Origin: an uncultured Paracoccaceae bacterium
Lineage (GTDB): Bacteria > Pseudomonadota > Alphaproteobacteria > Rhodobacterales > Rhodobacteraceae
NCBI GenBank assembly: GCA_947503935.1
Contig: CANNFR010000004.1
Span: 186,001-250,000 of the forward strand
DNA: 64,000 bases
Direction: 5' to 3'
Shown here: one piece after another, positions 42,082 through 51,494 of the stretch
Layout: each line of letters starts with the position of its first letter
Position numbering within the stretch: the first letter of the stretch is position 1
Notes under the pieces: generated by a model
Seen by the model: only the letters and a program-made list of their open reading frames with translations
What the model was told of the DNA's origin: nothing
Database searches by the model: none
Position numbers and translations under genes: made by a program

Positions 42082-44445
42082 TCAGCCTTGCATCGCGGCC
42101 CAGACCCGGGCGGGGCTGAGCGGCATGTCGATATGGGTGACGTTCGTGTGGCCCGCGCGTTGCAGCGCATCGACCACGGCATTGACCACCGAAGGTGGCG
42201 AGCCTATGGCGCCCGCCTCGCCGCAGCCCTTTACCCCCAGGGGGTTGTGGGTACACGGCGTCTGGCAGGAATGATCGACCGTATAGAACGGCAGATCATC
42301 AGCCCGCGGCATCGTGTAATCCATGTAGCTGCCCGAAACCAACTGACCGGCTTCGTCGTACGAAGCGCCCTCCATCAGCGCCTGGCCAATGCCTTGCGCG
42401 ATCCCGCCATGGACCTGGCCATCGACGATCATCGGATTGACGATGTTGCCGAAATCGTCGGCTGCGGCGAAGCGCTCAATAGTGACCTTGCCGGTCTCGG
42501 GGTCAACCTCGACCTCGCAGGCATAAGCGCCCGAGGGGTAGGTGAAGTTGGCGGGGTCGTAGAATGCCGTCTCCTCCAGCCCCGGCTCCAGATCGGCCAG
42601 CGGATAGTTGTGCGGCACGTAAGCGGCGAGACACACATCACCCCAGGCGAGCGACTTGTCGGTGCCCGCCACGGTGAAGCTGCCGTCCTTCAGCTCGATA
42701 TCCGCGTCAGAAGCCTCAAGGATATGGGCCGCGATCTTCTTGGCTTTGGCGATGATCTTTTCGGTCGCCCGCACCATGGCCGAGCCCCCGACAGCCAGCG
42801 AGCGTGAGCCATAGGTGCCCATGCCCATCGGCGTATTGGCGGTGTCGCCATGCACGATCTCGACCATGTTCTCGTCGATGCCGATCATCTCGGCAATCAC
42901 CTGCGGGAACGAGGTTTCATGCCCCTGACCATGGCTATGGCTGCCGGTCATCACGACCAGACCGCCAGTGGCATTGACCCGCACGGTGGCGCTTTCATAC
43001 AAGCCCGCGCGCGCACCAAGCTGACCCACAAGGTTCGAGGGCGCAATGCCGCAGGCCTCGATATAGCAGTTCATCCCAAGGCCGCGCAGCTTGCCGTTGG
43101 CCTTCGACTTGGCCAGACGCGCATCGAAGCCCGCCACATCGGCGATCTCGAGAAGCTTGTCCATCGTGGCATGGTAATCGCCGGTATCGTATTCCACGGC
43201 TACGGGTGTGGCATAGGGAAACTCGGTGATGAAGTTCTTCCGGCGAAGCTCGATCGGGTCCACCCCCATCTCGCGCGCGGCCTTGTCGATCACACGTTCC
43301 AGCTGAAACGTCGCCTCGGGCCGGCCCGCGCCGCGATAGGCATCGACCGGAACGGTGTTGGTGAAGACGGCCTTCACGTTCACATAGATCAGCGGCGTCT
43401 TGTAATTGCCCGCCATCAGCGTGCCATGCAGCCAGGTTGGCACGCTTGGCGCGAAGGTAGAAAGATACGCGCCCATATTGGCGTAGGTGTCGGTGCGCAG
43501 GGCCAGGAAGTGGCCATCGGCATCCAGGGCCAGTTCGATCTTGGTGACGTGATCGCGGCCATGGGCGTCGCTGATGAACGCCTCGGACCGGGTCGCGGTC
43601 CATTTGACGGCGCGCTTCAACTCTTTCGCGGCGAAGGTCACGAAGGCTTCTTCGGCGTAATGGAAGATCTTGGTGCCGAACCCGCCGCCCACATCGGGGG
43701 CAACAACCCGCAGCTTGTGCTCGGGGATACCCAGCACGAAAGCCCCCATCAAAAGACGGATCACATGGGGGTTCTGGCTGGTCGTGTAGAGCGTGGAGGA
43801 ATCGTCATGCTGGGCGTAATCGCCCACCGCCACGCGCGGCTCCATCGGGTTGGCGATGAGGCGGTTGTTGACCAGTTCCAGCGTGGTGACGTGATGCGCG
43901 CCCTTGATGGCGGCATCCACGGCCTCTTTGTTTTCTTCGACAAAGCCCCAATCATAGCAGAGGTTCGATCCGATCTCGTCATGCACCAAAGGCCCGCCCT
44001 GAACGGCGGCCTTCATGTCGAGCACCGGCTCAAGCTCGGTGATGTCGGGCACCACAGCCTCGGCGGCATCGCGGGCCTGCTCCAGCGTCTCGGCCACGAC
44101 CACGGCGATCGGGTCGCCCACATGGCGCACCTTGCCATGGGCCAGAACCGGGTGGCGGGGTTCCAGCATGACCTCGCCCTTGCGGTCGGTCACCTGCCAG
44201 CCGCAGGGAATGCCGCCCACCGCCTCGAAATCGGCGCCGGTGAAAATGCGCAATACCCCGGGCATCGCGGCCGCGTCAGCGGTGTCGACGCCGTTCAGCG
44301 TGCCGTGGGCCACGTCGCTGCGCACGAACCAGGCATAGGCCTGGCCATTGATGTTGATGTCGTCGGTATAGCGGCCCTTGCCGGTCAGAAACCGCACATC
44401 CTCGCGCCGCTTTGTGCTGGCGCCGATGCCATGATCTTTGGGCAT
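42082..44445 (-). CDS. coxL: Form II CO-dehydrogenase-like molybdenum subunit CoxL
   Basis: 787-residue molybdopterin-binding large subunit of a xanthine-oxidase-family hydroxylase. The active-site loop reads AYRGAGR (about residue 367), the form II signature; true form I CO dehydrogenase has AYRCSFR with the catalytic cysteine. The glutamate base is in GCGEAGAIG near the C-terminus. Cofactor-binding segments [10 protein letters not shown] and [12 protein letters not shown] are present. Form II enzymes are often not proven CO oxidisers and may act on other small carbonyl compounds. Operon partners are coxS before and coxM after. Confidence 0.92.
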   Translation of the reverse strand: MPKDHGIGASTKRREDVRFLTGKGRYTDDININGQAYAWFVRSDVAHGTLNGVDTADAAAMPGVLRIFTGADFEAVGGIPCGWQVTDRKGEVMLEPRHPVLAHGKVRHVGDPIAVVVAETLEQARDAAEAVVPDITELEPVLDMKAAVQGGPLVHDEIGSNLCYDWGFVEENKEAVDAAIKGAHHVTTLELVNNRLIANPMEPRVAVGDYAQHDDSSTLYTTSQNPHVIRLLMGAFVLGIPEHKLRVVAPDVGGGFGTKIFHYAEEAFVTFAAKELKRAVKWTATRSEAFISDAHGRDHVTKIELALDADGHFLALRTDTYANMGAYLSTFAPSVPTWLHGTLMAGNYKTPLIYVNVKAVFTNTVPVDAYRGAGRPEATFQLERVIDKAAREMGVDPIELRRKNFITEFPYATPVAVEYDTGDYHATMDKLLEIADVAGFDARLAKSKANGKLRGLGMNCYIEACGIAPSNLVGQLGARAGLYESATVRVNATGGLVVMTGSHSHGQGHETSFPQVIAEMIGIDENMVEIVHGDTANTPMGMGTYGSRSLAVGGSAMVRATEKIIAKAKKIAAHILEASDADIELKDGSFTVAGTDKSLAWGDVCLAAYVPHNYPLADLEPGLEETAFYDPANFTYPSGAYACEVEVDPETGKVTIERFAAADDFGNIVNPMIVDGQVHGGIAQGIGQALMEGASYDEAGQLVSGSYMDYTMPRADDLPFYTVDHSCQTPCTHNPLGVKGCGEAGAIGSPPSVVNAVVDALQRAGHTNVTHIDMPLSPARVWAAMQG

Positions 44446-44496
44446 ATCTCTCTCCTCCCTTGGGTCGTACGGGCAAGCGCCCTCGACCGTTATTCG

Positions 44497-44982
44497 TTAC
44501 TCGGCGGCGATGGCGGGCACGTCCTGCCCGGACGCCGCAAGGATCGCCTTTACGATGTTGTGGTAGCCCGTGCAGCGGCAGATATTGCCCTCAAGATACT
44601 CCCGGATCTCGGCCTCGCTGGGCTTGGGGTTGTCCTTCAGAAGGGCCGCGGCCGACATCACCATGCCCGGCGTGCAAAACCCGCATTGCAACCCGTGATG
44701 TTCCTGAAACGCGGCCTGAATGGTGCCGAGCGACCCGTCCGCCTCGGCCATCCCCTCGATCGTGCGCACCTCGGCGCCTTCGGCCTCAAGCGCGAACATC
44801 GCGCAGGCCTTCACGGCCTCGCCATTCACATGGACCACGCAGGCCCCGCATTGTGACGTGTCGCAGCCCACATGGGTGCCCGTCAGCCCCAGCGGGCCCC
44901 GCAGAAAATCAACCAGCAATGTCCGGCCTTCGACATCGCCCGAAACCGGCTTGCCGTTCACCTTCATGGTCACGTTAGACAT
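44497..44982 (-). CDS. coxS: CO-dehydrogenase-like [2Fe-2S] small subunit CoxS
   Basis: 161-residue iron-sulfur subunit. Plant-type cluster cysteines are at residues 40, 45, 48 and 60 ([10 protein letters not shown]...AC); the second cluster uses 100, 103, 135 and 137 ([20 protein letters not shown]). It passes electrons from the molybdenum site of CoxL to the flavin of CoxM. Located between coxG and coxL with a normal length and start. Confidence 0.95.
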   Translation of the reverse strand: MSNVTMKVNGKPVSGDVEGRTLLVDFLRGPLGLTGTHVGCDTSQCGACVVHVNGEAVKACAMFALEAEGAEVRTIEGMAEADGSLGTIQAAFQEHHGLQCGFCTPGMVMSAAALLKDNPKPSEAEIREYLEGNICRCTGYHNIVKAILAASGQDVPAIAAE

Positions 44983-45012
44983 GAAATACCTCCCTAGATC
45001 CCTGTCTTGGCG

Positions 45013-45525
45013 TCAGCTTGAGACCAAGCGCTTCAGCCAGCTTTTCTTGACCTCGGCCACCTCGGGCGGGGCCTCGGTATCGTCTTCGCCTTCTACCACG
45101 TTCTGAAAACGCTCAAAGAACTGATCGGCCATCTTGCGGGCGAACCCGTCAATCAGGCGGCTGCCCAGCTGCGCCAGCTTGCCGCCGACATGGGCCTCAA
45201 CCTCATAGGACAATTGCGTGCCCTCGGCCGTCGGCGCAAGCGCCACCTTGGCGCCGCCTTTGGCAAAGCCCGCGGCGCCACCTTTCCCCTCGCCCGAGAT
45301 CGTGCAGCTTTCGCCGGGCACGATATCACTGACGCTGACAGCCCCTTTGAAAGTGGCCTTCACCGGGCCCACCTTCTGCACCACGACCGCCTCGAACCCC
45401 TCTTCTGGGGAGCCTGTCATCTCCTGGCAGCCGGGAATGCAGGCTTTCAGCACTTCGGGGTCGAGAAGGGCCGCCCAGACGATTGCCGGATCGGCCTTGA
45501 TGTCGCGTGTGTCATTCATCTGCAT
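45013..45525 (-). CDS. coxG: CoxG-like SRPBCC-domain protein
   Basis: 170-residue protein of the CoxG family (SRPBCC/START fold) linked to membrane recruitment or maturation of CO-dehydrogenase-type enzymes. Landmarks are DIKADPAIVWAALLDPEVLKACIPG at the start and YEVEAHVGGKLAQLGSRLI later, followed by a polar C-terminal tail. It is first in the operon coxG-S-L-M on the minus strand, with a GGGGGAC site before the ATG. Two copies of the regional operator motif lie in its promoter. Confidence 0.88.
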   Translation of the reverse strand: MQMNDTRDIKADPAIVWAALLDPEVLKACIPGCQEMTGSPEEGFEAVVVQKVGPVKATFKGAVSVSDIVPGESCTISGEGKGGAAGFAKGGAKVALAPTAEGTQLSYEVEAHVGGKLAQLGSRLIDGFARKMADQFFERFQNVVEGEDDTEAPPEVAEVKKSWLKRLVSS

Positions 45526-45550
45526 GGGTCGTCGTCCCCCCGGGGCTTTT

Positions 45551-45600
45551 GGACCAAGCTTATGTGGCCCGCATAGCCGACACTATTCGACCAAGGGTGT
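45551..45600. promoter_or_regulatory. Two putative regulon operators upstream of coxG
   Basis: TTGGACCAAGCTTATG (around 45550) and TTCGACCAAGGGTGTA (45587-45602) match the regional motif in reverse orientation. The second lies about 65 bases before the coxG start, and the first about 30 before it. Confidence 0.45.
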
Positions 45601-45606
45601 AGATGG

Positions 45607-46503
45607 CTACCGTTCTGGCGGATGAAAGCTGAGGCCATGGGTCGCGAAGATCTGCGCAATGCGGCCATCGGCGAGGCCGGCATAGATCGCGTCGTCAACC
45701 GCATAGGCCAGCGGGCGATAGGCCTGGTGCACCGCCACGCCAAGCGTCCAGCGACCCACGGCAAAGCCGGGCAGGGGCGGCTGGTGCAGGGCGGTCGTCT
45801 CACTCAGCCCATGTTCCAGCTGTGCCCGTGGCCCCATCGCGGCCATCACCTCGCCAGCGTTCAGCGCGGCCATCGCCTCGGCCATCGTCGGAAAGCGCCT
45901 GATATTCGCGCGAAGCTGGCCACCGGCCAGGCCTGACAGATAGAAGTCCGAGATCGAATCGTTTTCGACCGCGACGGTATCGAACCTGAAATAGGCGGGC
46001 ACCGGCGGATCGTCCGGGTAGTCCGCCTTGCTGTAGGCGATGGCGATGCTTTCGGAATAGTACTGCCCGGTAAAGACCACCTGTTCGATGCGGCAGGCAA
46101 AATTCGTGTCATAGGGCACATGCAGCATCACGTTCGACACCCGGCCAGCGATCAACGGGCCTTTCCAGACGTAGTTGCGTAGGTCGGCTTCTACAGTCTC
46201 GGCCGCGGCGATGAACTGAAAGCGGGCCTCGACCCCAAGCTCATCAGCGATGAGGCGGCCGACATCGATGTCGAGGCCAGCGGGTTTGCCGGCCTCCTGA
46301 TACGAATAGGGCGGGAAATCTTCATAAACCGCGAATTCGATGAAACCACGCTCGGTGATCGTATCGAGGTCGTGGCCCACGATGTCGCGGGCGGTGTTCT
46401 GTGGTCGGGCCTGCGGGATAACGTCTTCGCACCGTGCCCATGTTGCCCCTGGGCCGGCTGCCACGACCAGCCCAAGGGCAAATGAGCCGATCAGCCGCCA
46501 CAT
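45607..46503 (-). CDS. XoxJ/MxaJ-like periplasmic binding protein of the quinoprotein system
   Basis: 298-residue exported protein of the solute-binding type (family 3) that accompanies PQQ dehydrogenases as XoxJ/MxaJ. A signal peptide ends at ATWARC. The core shows DFPPYSYQEAGKPAGLDIDV and GLADGRIAQIFATHGL near the C-terminus. XoxJ is thought to help activate or supply electrons from the dehydrogenase rather than import a solute. The start is the ATG giving MWRLIGS, overlapping the cytochrome stop. It forms one unit with the cytochrome. Confidence 0.85.
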   Translation of the reverse strand: MWRLIGSFALGLVVAAGPGATWARCEDVIPQARPQNTARDIVGHDLDTITERGFIEFAVYEDFPPYSYQEAGKPAGLDIDVGRLIADELGVEARFQFIAAAETVEADLRNYVWKGPLIAGRVSNVMLHVPYDTNFACRIEQVVFTGQYYSESIAIAYSKADYPDDPPVPAYFRFDTVAVENDSISDFYLSGLAGGQLRANIRRFPTMAEAMAALNAGEVMAAMGPRAQLEHGLSETTALHQPPLPGFAVGRWTLGVAVHQAYRPLAYAVDDAIYAGLADGRIAQIFATHGLSFHPPER

Positions 46504-46505
46504 CG

Positions 46506-47201
46506 TCAATGTGCGGCCGACAGGCCCACGGTCAGCGTCTCGGCCGCCAGCTTGAACGAGGCGGGCGAGCCATCGATCTGCCGTGCGGCGCGGAAGGCCA
46601 CGCTATCGGCCAGGGGCGCGCCCGACAGCGTCTCGATCTCGGCGGCAAGTGCTGCCAGTTCGGCCTGGGCGACATCGGGGGCCGGATTGCCCTCGCCATC
46701 GGCCCAGCTGGCCAGATCGTCACGGATTGCCTTCAGCTGATCGGTGCGTTCGGTGACGGCCAGGTCATCGGGCCGCGTCTCGATATAGGTGCGGATCGCC
46801 CAGGCGGCTTTCTGGCCCAGAAGCTCGCCAAAGGCGGGCATCTTGGTGATGCCGTTCTGGGTGTAGCCGGTCCGGAACCGTTCGGCATACCAGCTGTCGC
46901 CATATTCCTCGGCCTCAAGATAGCGCAGATCGGGCGCCAGCCCGCCCGAGACAGCCCCCAGGCCGTGGCAGCGCGCGCAATTCTGGTTGTAGCCCGACGC
47001 GCCGATATCGATAGCGGCCTGCCAGACATCCTCGCCCGCATCGCGGTAGGGGTTCTCCTCAAGCCATTCCTCGCCGATATCTGGCAGGGCTTCGGTATTG
47101 ACCGGCTGCGGCGCCACGTCGCCGTGGCCGAAAGCCAGGGTGGCGGCGGCCATCAGCGGGGCGGCCAGCAGGGCCATTCTTGGAAGATCGCGCATCATCA
47201 T
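46506..47201 (-). CDS. XoxG-like c-type cytochrome of the PQQ dehydrogenase
   Basis: 231-residue periplasmic cytochrome c with one haem site CARCH at residues 75-79 and the methionine ligand in TKMPAF. It fits the cytochrome c-550/XoxG role of taking electrons from the quinoprotein. A signal peptide ends at LAFGH. A C-terminal extension of about 100 residues beyond the haem domain is longer than in small cytochromes. Start is one of three consecutive ATGs, the first five bases after AGGA. It heads the two-gene unit with XoxJ and lies divergent from the ABC set. Confidence 0.85.
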   Translation of the reverse strand: MMMRDLPRMALLAAPLMAAATLAFGHGDVAPQPVNTEALPDIGEEWLEENPYRDAGEDVWQAAIDIGASGYNQNCARCHGLGAVSGGLAPDLRYLEAEEYGDSWYAERFRTGYTQNGITKMPAFGELLGQKAAWAIRTYIETRPDDLAVTERTDQLKAIRDDLASWADGEGNPAPDVAQAELAALAAEIETLSGAPLADSVAFRAARQIDGSPASFKLAAETLTVGLSAAH

Positions 47202-47253
47202 CGCTCCTGTCAGCGGTGTTTCGGCCTTTGTAGCGGGGCAGGGCGGGGGCATC

Positions 47254-47305
47254 TATGCGACCTTGGTTTGAGGCAGTGATGTTGACCTACGACCTTGGTC
47301 TAATG
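47254..47305. promoter_or_regulatory. Two putative regulon operators, cytochrome/ABC gap
   Basis: TGCGACCTTGGTTTGAG (about 47256-47272) and TACGACCTTGGTCTAATG (47288-47305), the latter holding the perfect palindrome GACCTTGGTC at 47291-47300. They lie 58 bases before the cytochrome start and 53 before the ABC binding-protein start, so each promoter has one. Confidence 0.6.
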
Positions 47306-47352
47306 GGTGCGGCCGATCGCCGCTTGTTAGCCTGTGACGGACGGGAGGGGTG

Positions 47353-48525
47353 ATGCGGAAACTGGCAGCATTTTGCATAGCGACGATCTGGGCATGTGCG
47401 GCGCAGGCTGAGATTGCTGTTGAGGTCGGATACCTGCGGATCGAGCAGCCAACACCGGCCACATTGTCGGACCTTTACCTGCCGCCCGAGGATGACGGGG
47501 TGGCGGGCGCGCAATTGGGTCTGGCCGACAACCAGACGACCGGCCAGTTTCTGGGTCATGTCTACACACTGACCACCGTCGATGTGCCCGCCGACGGCGA
47601 TGCGTTGGGCGCGGCGCGCGAGATGCTTGCGGCAAGCGGACTGCTGATCGTCGACGCGGCAGCACCCATTCTGACCCAGATCGCCGATCTGCCCGAGGCT
47701 GCGGATGCGGTGATCTTCAACGTCTCCGCCTCCGAGATGGCGCTCAGGGATGCGGAGTGTCGGGCAAACCTGCTGCACACGCTGCCGTCTTACGCGATGC
47801 GAACCGATGCGCTGATGCAGTTCCTGGTGCAGAAACGCTGGACCGATCTGGCGCTGATCGCGGGGACGCATCCAGGCGATCTGGCCTATGCCGACGCCTT
47901 GCGCGCCTCGGCCGCCAAGTTCCAGCTGCGGCTGAGGGGCGAGAAAACCTGGGAATATGACGCCGATATGCGCCGCAATGCCGCGCAGGAGGTGCCGCTG
48001 TTTACCCAGGATTTGCCCAGCCATGACGTGCTGCTGGTGGCCGACGAATTGGGCGACTTCGCGCGCTATGTGATGTACAATACTTGGGAGCCGCGCCCCC
48101 TGGCGGGGTCCGAGGGGGTCAGCCCGGTGACGTGGTCTCCCGCAGTCGAACAATGGGGGGCAGCACAATTGCAGAACCGCTTTGCGGACCTCGCGGGCCG
48201 TGGCATGGCCCCCAAGGATTATGCCGCCTGGGCCGCAATCCGCAGCATTGGCGAGGCGGTCACCCGCACCGGCGCCGCCGACCCGCAGGCGCTGCGATCC
48301 TACATGCTGTCGGACGCGTTCGAGTTGGCCGGGTTCAAGGGCCGCCCGATGAGCTTTCGCACCTGGAACGGCCAGCTGCGCCAGCCGATCCCGATCGTCC
48401 ATCCGCGCGCTGTTGTCGCCACTGCCCCGCTCGAGGGGTTTTTGCACCAGCGGTCCGAACTCGACACGCTGGGCCTCGACATGGCCGAGAGCGCCTGCAC
48501 CGCTTTTTCCGGAGGAACACCATGA
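47353..48525 (+). CDS. PQQ-associated ABC transporter substrate-binding protein
   Basis: 390-residue exported protein resembling branched-chain-amino-acid-type binding proteins, of the kind found only with PQQ-dependent alcohol oxidation (TIGR03863 type). A signal peptide ends at CAAQA. The lobe motifs DVLLVADELGDFARYVMYNTW and YAAWAAIRSIGEA fit the family. I start at the ATG four bases after GGAGG rather than the in-frame GTG just before. The stop overlaps the beta-propeller start (ATGA). First gene of a seven-step unit to 51.4 kb. Confidence 0.85.
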   Translation: MRKLAAFCIATIWACAAQAEIAVEVGYLRIEQPTPATLSDLYLPPEDDGVAGAQLGLADNQTTGQFLGHVYTLTTVDVPADGDALGAAREMLAASGLLIVDAAAPILTQIADLPEAADAVIFNVSASEMALRDAECRANLLHTLPSYAMRTDALMQFLVQKRWTDLALIAGTHPGDLAYADALRASAAKFQLRLRGEKTWEYDADMRRNAAQEVPLFTQDLPSHDVLLVADELGDFARYVMYNTWEPRPLAGSEGVSPVTWSPAVEQWGAAQLQNRFADLAGRGMAPKDYAAWAAIRSIGEAVTRTGAADPQALRSYMLSDAFELAGFKGRPMSFRTWNGQLRQPIPIVHPRAVVATAPLEGFLHQRSELDTLGLDMAESACTAFSGGTP

Positions 48526-49472
48526 GATGCCTTCTGGCCCTTGCCCTTCTGGCCGCCCCCGCGCAGGCGGGCGAGATCTGGGTGACGAATGAGCGTGACG
48601 ATACGATCAGCGTCATCGATGTCGAAACGCTTGAGGTGGTGCGCACCATCCCCACCGGCGAACGTCCGCGCGGCATTACGTTTTCCAAGGATTTCACCCG
48701 CGTCTACATTTGCGCCTCCGACAGTGACACGGTGCAGGTGATGGACGCGGAAACCGGCGATATCCTGCACGAATTGCCCTCGGGCGAGGACCCCGAGCAA
48801 TTCGTGCTGCACCCCGATGACCGTCACCTCTGGATCGCCAATGAGGACGACGCGGTCACCACGGTGGTTGATGTGCAAACCCGCACTGTCGTCGCCCAGA
48901 TCAATGTGGGGATTGAGCCTGAGGGGATGGCCGTGTCGCCCGATGGCAAGACGGTAATCACCACCTCCGAAACCACCAATATGGCCCATTGGATCGATAC
49001 CGAAAGCAACAGCATCTTTGCCAACACGCTGGTCGATAGCCGCCCGCGCCATGCGGAATTCACCGAAGACGGCACGCAGCTTTGGGTCAGCTCGGAAATC
49101 GGCGGGACGGTGACAGTGTTCAGCACCGACGACCAGAGCGAGATCGCCAAGATCGATTTTGAGGTGACGGGCGTTCATCCCGATCGGGTACAGCCCGTGG
49201 GGTTTGAGTTTACCGAGGATCAGAAATCGGTTTTCGTGGCCCTCGGCCCGTCGAACCACGTGGCCGTCGTGAATGCCGAAACCTTCGAGGTTGAGGATTA
49301 TATCCTCGTCGGTCGCCGTGTCTGGCATATGGCGTTTTCACCCGACAAGACGCTTTTGTTCACGACGAACGGCGTGTCGGGGGATGTGACAGTGATTGAT
49401 GTTGCGGCCCGTGCGGCCACCAAAACCATCAAGGTCGGTCGCTTCCCCTGGGGCGCGGCAATGCGGCCGTGA
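48522..49472 (+). CDS. PQQ-associated YVTN beta-propeller protein
   Basis: 316-residue periplasmic beta-propeller, seven YVTN-type repeats such as EIWVTNERDDTISVIDVETL, HLWIANEDDAVTTVVDVQTR and TLLFTTNGVSGDVTVIDVA. It matches the TIGR03866 family tied to PQQ-dependent catabolism. The signal peptide ends at PAQAG. GGAGG precedes the ATG, which overlaps the binding-protein stop. A scaffold or ligand-capture role is likely; activity unknown. Confidence 0.88.
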   Translation: MRCLLALALLAAPAQAGEIWVTNERDDTISVIDVETLEVVRTIPTGERPRGITFSKDFTRVYICASDSDTVQVMDAETGDILHELPSGEDPEQFVLHPDDRHLWIANEDDAVTTVVDVQTRTVVAQINVGIEPEGMAVSPDGKTVITTSETTNMAHWIDTESNSIFANTLVDSRPRHAEFTEDGTQLWVSSEIGGTVTVFSTDDQSEIAKIDFEVTGVHPDRVQPVGFEFTEDQKSVFVALGPSNHVAVVNAETFEVEDYILVGRRVWHMAFSPDKTLLFTTNGVSGDVTVIDVAARAATKTIKVGRFPWGAAMRP

Positions 49473-49483
49473 AAGGAGCTTTC

Positions 49484-49915
49484 ATGAGATATCTGGCCTT
49501 CGCTTTTCTGCTGGCCCCGGCCATGGCTTTCGCCGACACCCCGGCGACGTTCGGTCTGGCCGGCCTTCTGTCTGGCAGCAACAAAGAGGATTTGCCGCCG
49601 ATCATGTTGTCGTCCGGCATGCCATTGGCCGATGCACCGCTGTCGCTGAAATCGGGCACGTATTACGAGATTGAGATCGAGGCCGATGGTAGCCAGGAAT
49701 TGGCTCTGGTGGGGGCGGAGTTCTTTCGCGCCATCTGGATCGATGAGATCGTGATCGAGGGGCTGGAGATCCGGCCGCTCGGCCTCGATAGTGTCGAATT
49801 CGATCAGGCGGGCGTGATGGAGATCGGCTTCGTCGCCATCAAGCCCGGACGCTACGCATTGCGTGTGCCTGGGTCGACGGGCGACACCCAGCGGCTGGAG
49901 ATTGTCATCGAGTGA
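49484..49915 (+). CDS. Conserved-context exported protein of the PQQ cluster
   Basis: 143-residue exported protein with signal peptide (MRYLAFAFLLAPAMAFA) and a beta-rich body (YYEIEIEADGSQELALVGAEF; FVAIKPGRYALRVPG) that looks like a cupredoxin-type or small sandwich fold without copper ligands. I do not recognise a family. I choose the ATG after AGGAG rather than an earlier GTG in frame. It is embedded between the propeller and the ABC ATPase in the same operon. Confidence 0.75.
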   Translation: MRYLAFAFLLAPAMAFADTPATFGLAGLLSGSNKEDLPPIMLSSGMPLADAPLSLKSGTYYEIEIEADGSQELALVGAEFFRAIWIDEIVIEGLEIRPLGLDSVEFDQAGVMEIGFVAIKPGRYALRVPGSTGDTQRLEIVIE

Positions 49916-50631
49916 GCGGCCTTGCGCTGAACGGCCTGAGCTACCGCTACGGCGCGAAAAAGGCGCTGCGGGACGTGTCGTTCAGCGTGGCGCCCGGCAC
50001 ATTCTGCGCGCTTCTGGGGCCGAACGGGGCCGGCAAGTCGACGCTGTTTGCGCTGCTGACCCGGCTTCTGGTCAGCGCCGAGGGGCGCATCGAGATTGCC
50101 GGGCACGATCTGGCCCGGCATCCCACACGGGCGCTGGGGCAGATGGGTGTGGTGTTTCAGCAGCCCACGCTGGATCTGGATCTGACCGTCCGCCAGAACC
50201 TGCGCTATTTCGCGGGGCTGCAAGGCCTTGGTGGGCGTGAGACGGACGCGCGCATCGCCGAGGTGCTGGGCCGCCTCGACATGGCCGAACGGGCCGGTGA
50301 GAGGGCGCGCGACTTGAATGGCGGCCACCGGCGGCGGGTTGAGATTGCGCGCGCTCTGCTGCATCGCCCGACGGTGATGCTGCTGGACGAGCCAACCGTC
50401 GGTCTGGATGCCGCCTCGCGCGCGGCGATCACTGCGCATGTCCATGCGCTCTGCCGGGATGAGGGGCTGACGGTGCTCTGGGCCACGCATCTGACCGATG
50501 AGGTAAAGGCGACGGACCAACTGGTGATCCTGCATCAGGGCCAGGTGCTGCGCGACGGACGTGCGGGCGACATCCAGGGCGGCCGATCCCTGACCGAGTT
50601 GTTTCTGGACCTGACCGGAGAGACGGCGTGA
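49912..50631 (+). CDS. PQQ-associated ABC transporter ATP-binding protein
   Basis: 239-residue ABC ATPase. Walker A is GPNGAGKS, the signature LNGGHRRRVEIARALL is a variant of LSGGQ, Walker B is VMLLDEPTVGLD, and ATHLTDE provides the switch histidine. It matches the TIGR03864 family from alcohol-oxidation clusters. GTG start overlaps the preceding stop; the permease starts inside its stop. It probably powers export together with the next gene. Confidence 0.92.
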   Translation: MSGLALNGLSYRYGAKKALRDVSFSVAPGTFCALLGPNGAGKSTLFALLTRLLVSAEGRIEIAGHDLARHPTRALGQMGVVFQQPTLDLDLTVRQNLRYFAGLQGLGGRETDARIAEVLGRLDMAERAGERARDLNGGHRRRVEIARALLHRPTVMLLDEPTVGLDAASRAAITAHVHALCRDEGLTVLWATHLTDEVKATDQLVILHQGQVLRDGRAGDIQGGRSLTELFLDLTGETA

Positions 50632-51419
50632 GGCGCGGACTGACCGCGCTTCGCGCCATCGTTCTGCGCGAGGCTCTGCGGTTTCTGGGCCAGCGTGGCC
50701 GGCTGGTCGCGGCGCTGGTGCGCCCCCTGGTCTGGCTCTTGGTCTTCGCCGCCGGGTTCCGCGCGGCGCTCGGCCTGTCGATCATCCCGCCCTACCAGAC
50801 CTACATCGCCTACGAGACCTACATCGTGCCGGGCCTCTGCGGCATGATCCTTTTGTTCAACGGCATGCAATCCTCGCTCAGCCTGACCTATGACCGCGAG
50901 ATGGGGTCGATGAAGCTCTTGCTGACCAGCCCCTTGCCGCGCTGGTGGCTTCTGGTCTGCAAGCTGATGGCGGGATCGGTGATCTCAATCCTGCAGGCCT
51001 ATGCGTTCCTGGCGATTGCCGCGCTCTACGGCATTCAGATGCCATGGCAGGGCTATCTGCTGGCCTTGCCGGCGCTTTTCATCGCGGCGCTGATGCTGGG
51101 GGCGCTGGGCCTGGCGCTGTCTTCCTTCATCAAGCAGCTTGAGAATTTCGCGGGCGTGATGAACTTTGTCATCTTCCCGATGTTCTTCCTGTCCTCCGCG
51201 CTCTACCCCTTGTGGAAAATGGCCGAGGCCGGGCGCGTGTTACACTCAATCTGTGCGGCCAATCCCTTTACCCACGCGGTCGAATTGATCCGTTTCGCAC
51301 TTTACGCGACGCCCAACCTGCCCGCGCTGGGCTGGACCCTGTTGGCGCTGGCGGCCTTCATGGCGCTGGCGCTTTGGGGCTATGACCCGGCGCGCGGGAT
51401 GATGCGGCGCAAGGGGTAA
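50628..51419 (+). CDS. PQQ-associated ABC-2-type transporter permease
   Basis: 263-residue ABC-2 family membrane protein with six hydrophobic segments (for example VRPLVWLLVFAAGFRAAL, FVIFPMFFLSSALYPLW and LALAAFMALALWGY) and the conserved YDREMGSMKLLLTSPLPRW loop. It pairs with the upstream ATPase. GTG start, overlapping it by four bases. ABC-2 permeases of this family occur only beside quinoprotein alcohol dehydrogenases; cargo is unknown (cofactor or a modification product are options). Confidence 0.9.
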   Translation: MRRGLTALRAIVLREALRFLGQRGRLVAALVRPLVWLLVFAAGFRAALGLSIIPPYQTYIAYETYIVPGLCGMILLFNGMQSSLSLTYDREMGSMKLLLTSPLPRWWLLVCKLMAGSVISILQAYAFLAIAALYGIQMPWQGYLLALPALFIAALMLGALGLALSSFIKQLENFAGVMNFVIFPMFFLSSALYPLWKMAEAGRVLHSICAANPFTHAVELIRFALYATPNLPALGWTLLALAAFMALALWGYDPARGMMRRKG

Positions 51420-51426
51420 CAGGCGG

Positions 51427-51444
51427 CCTACGACCATCGTTTCG
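51427..51444 (+). promoter_or_regulatory. Putative regulon operator before the Sel1-like gene
   Basis: CCTACGACCATCGTTTCG, matching the regional motif, 63 bases before the ATG of the Sel1-type gene. It differs in the right half-site (CGTT in place of GGTC). Confidence 0.45.
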
Positions 51445-51494
51445 ATGACTTTCGGGCATATTCGGGCTATATTTGGCGCTGAAGGAGTGTCGCC

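Noticed and set aside
42082-44445. A confirmed form I carbon monoxide dehydrogenase
   Set aside because: The active-site loop is AYRGAGR (form II), lacking the cysteine of AYRCSFR.
42850-44856. A 668-codon open frame on the plus strand opposite coxL and coxS
   Set aside because: Antisense to clearly coding cox genes; composition is His/Gly/Arg-rich and no family motif is seen.
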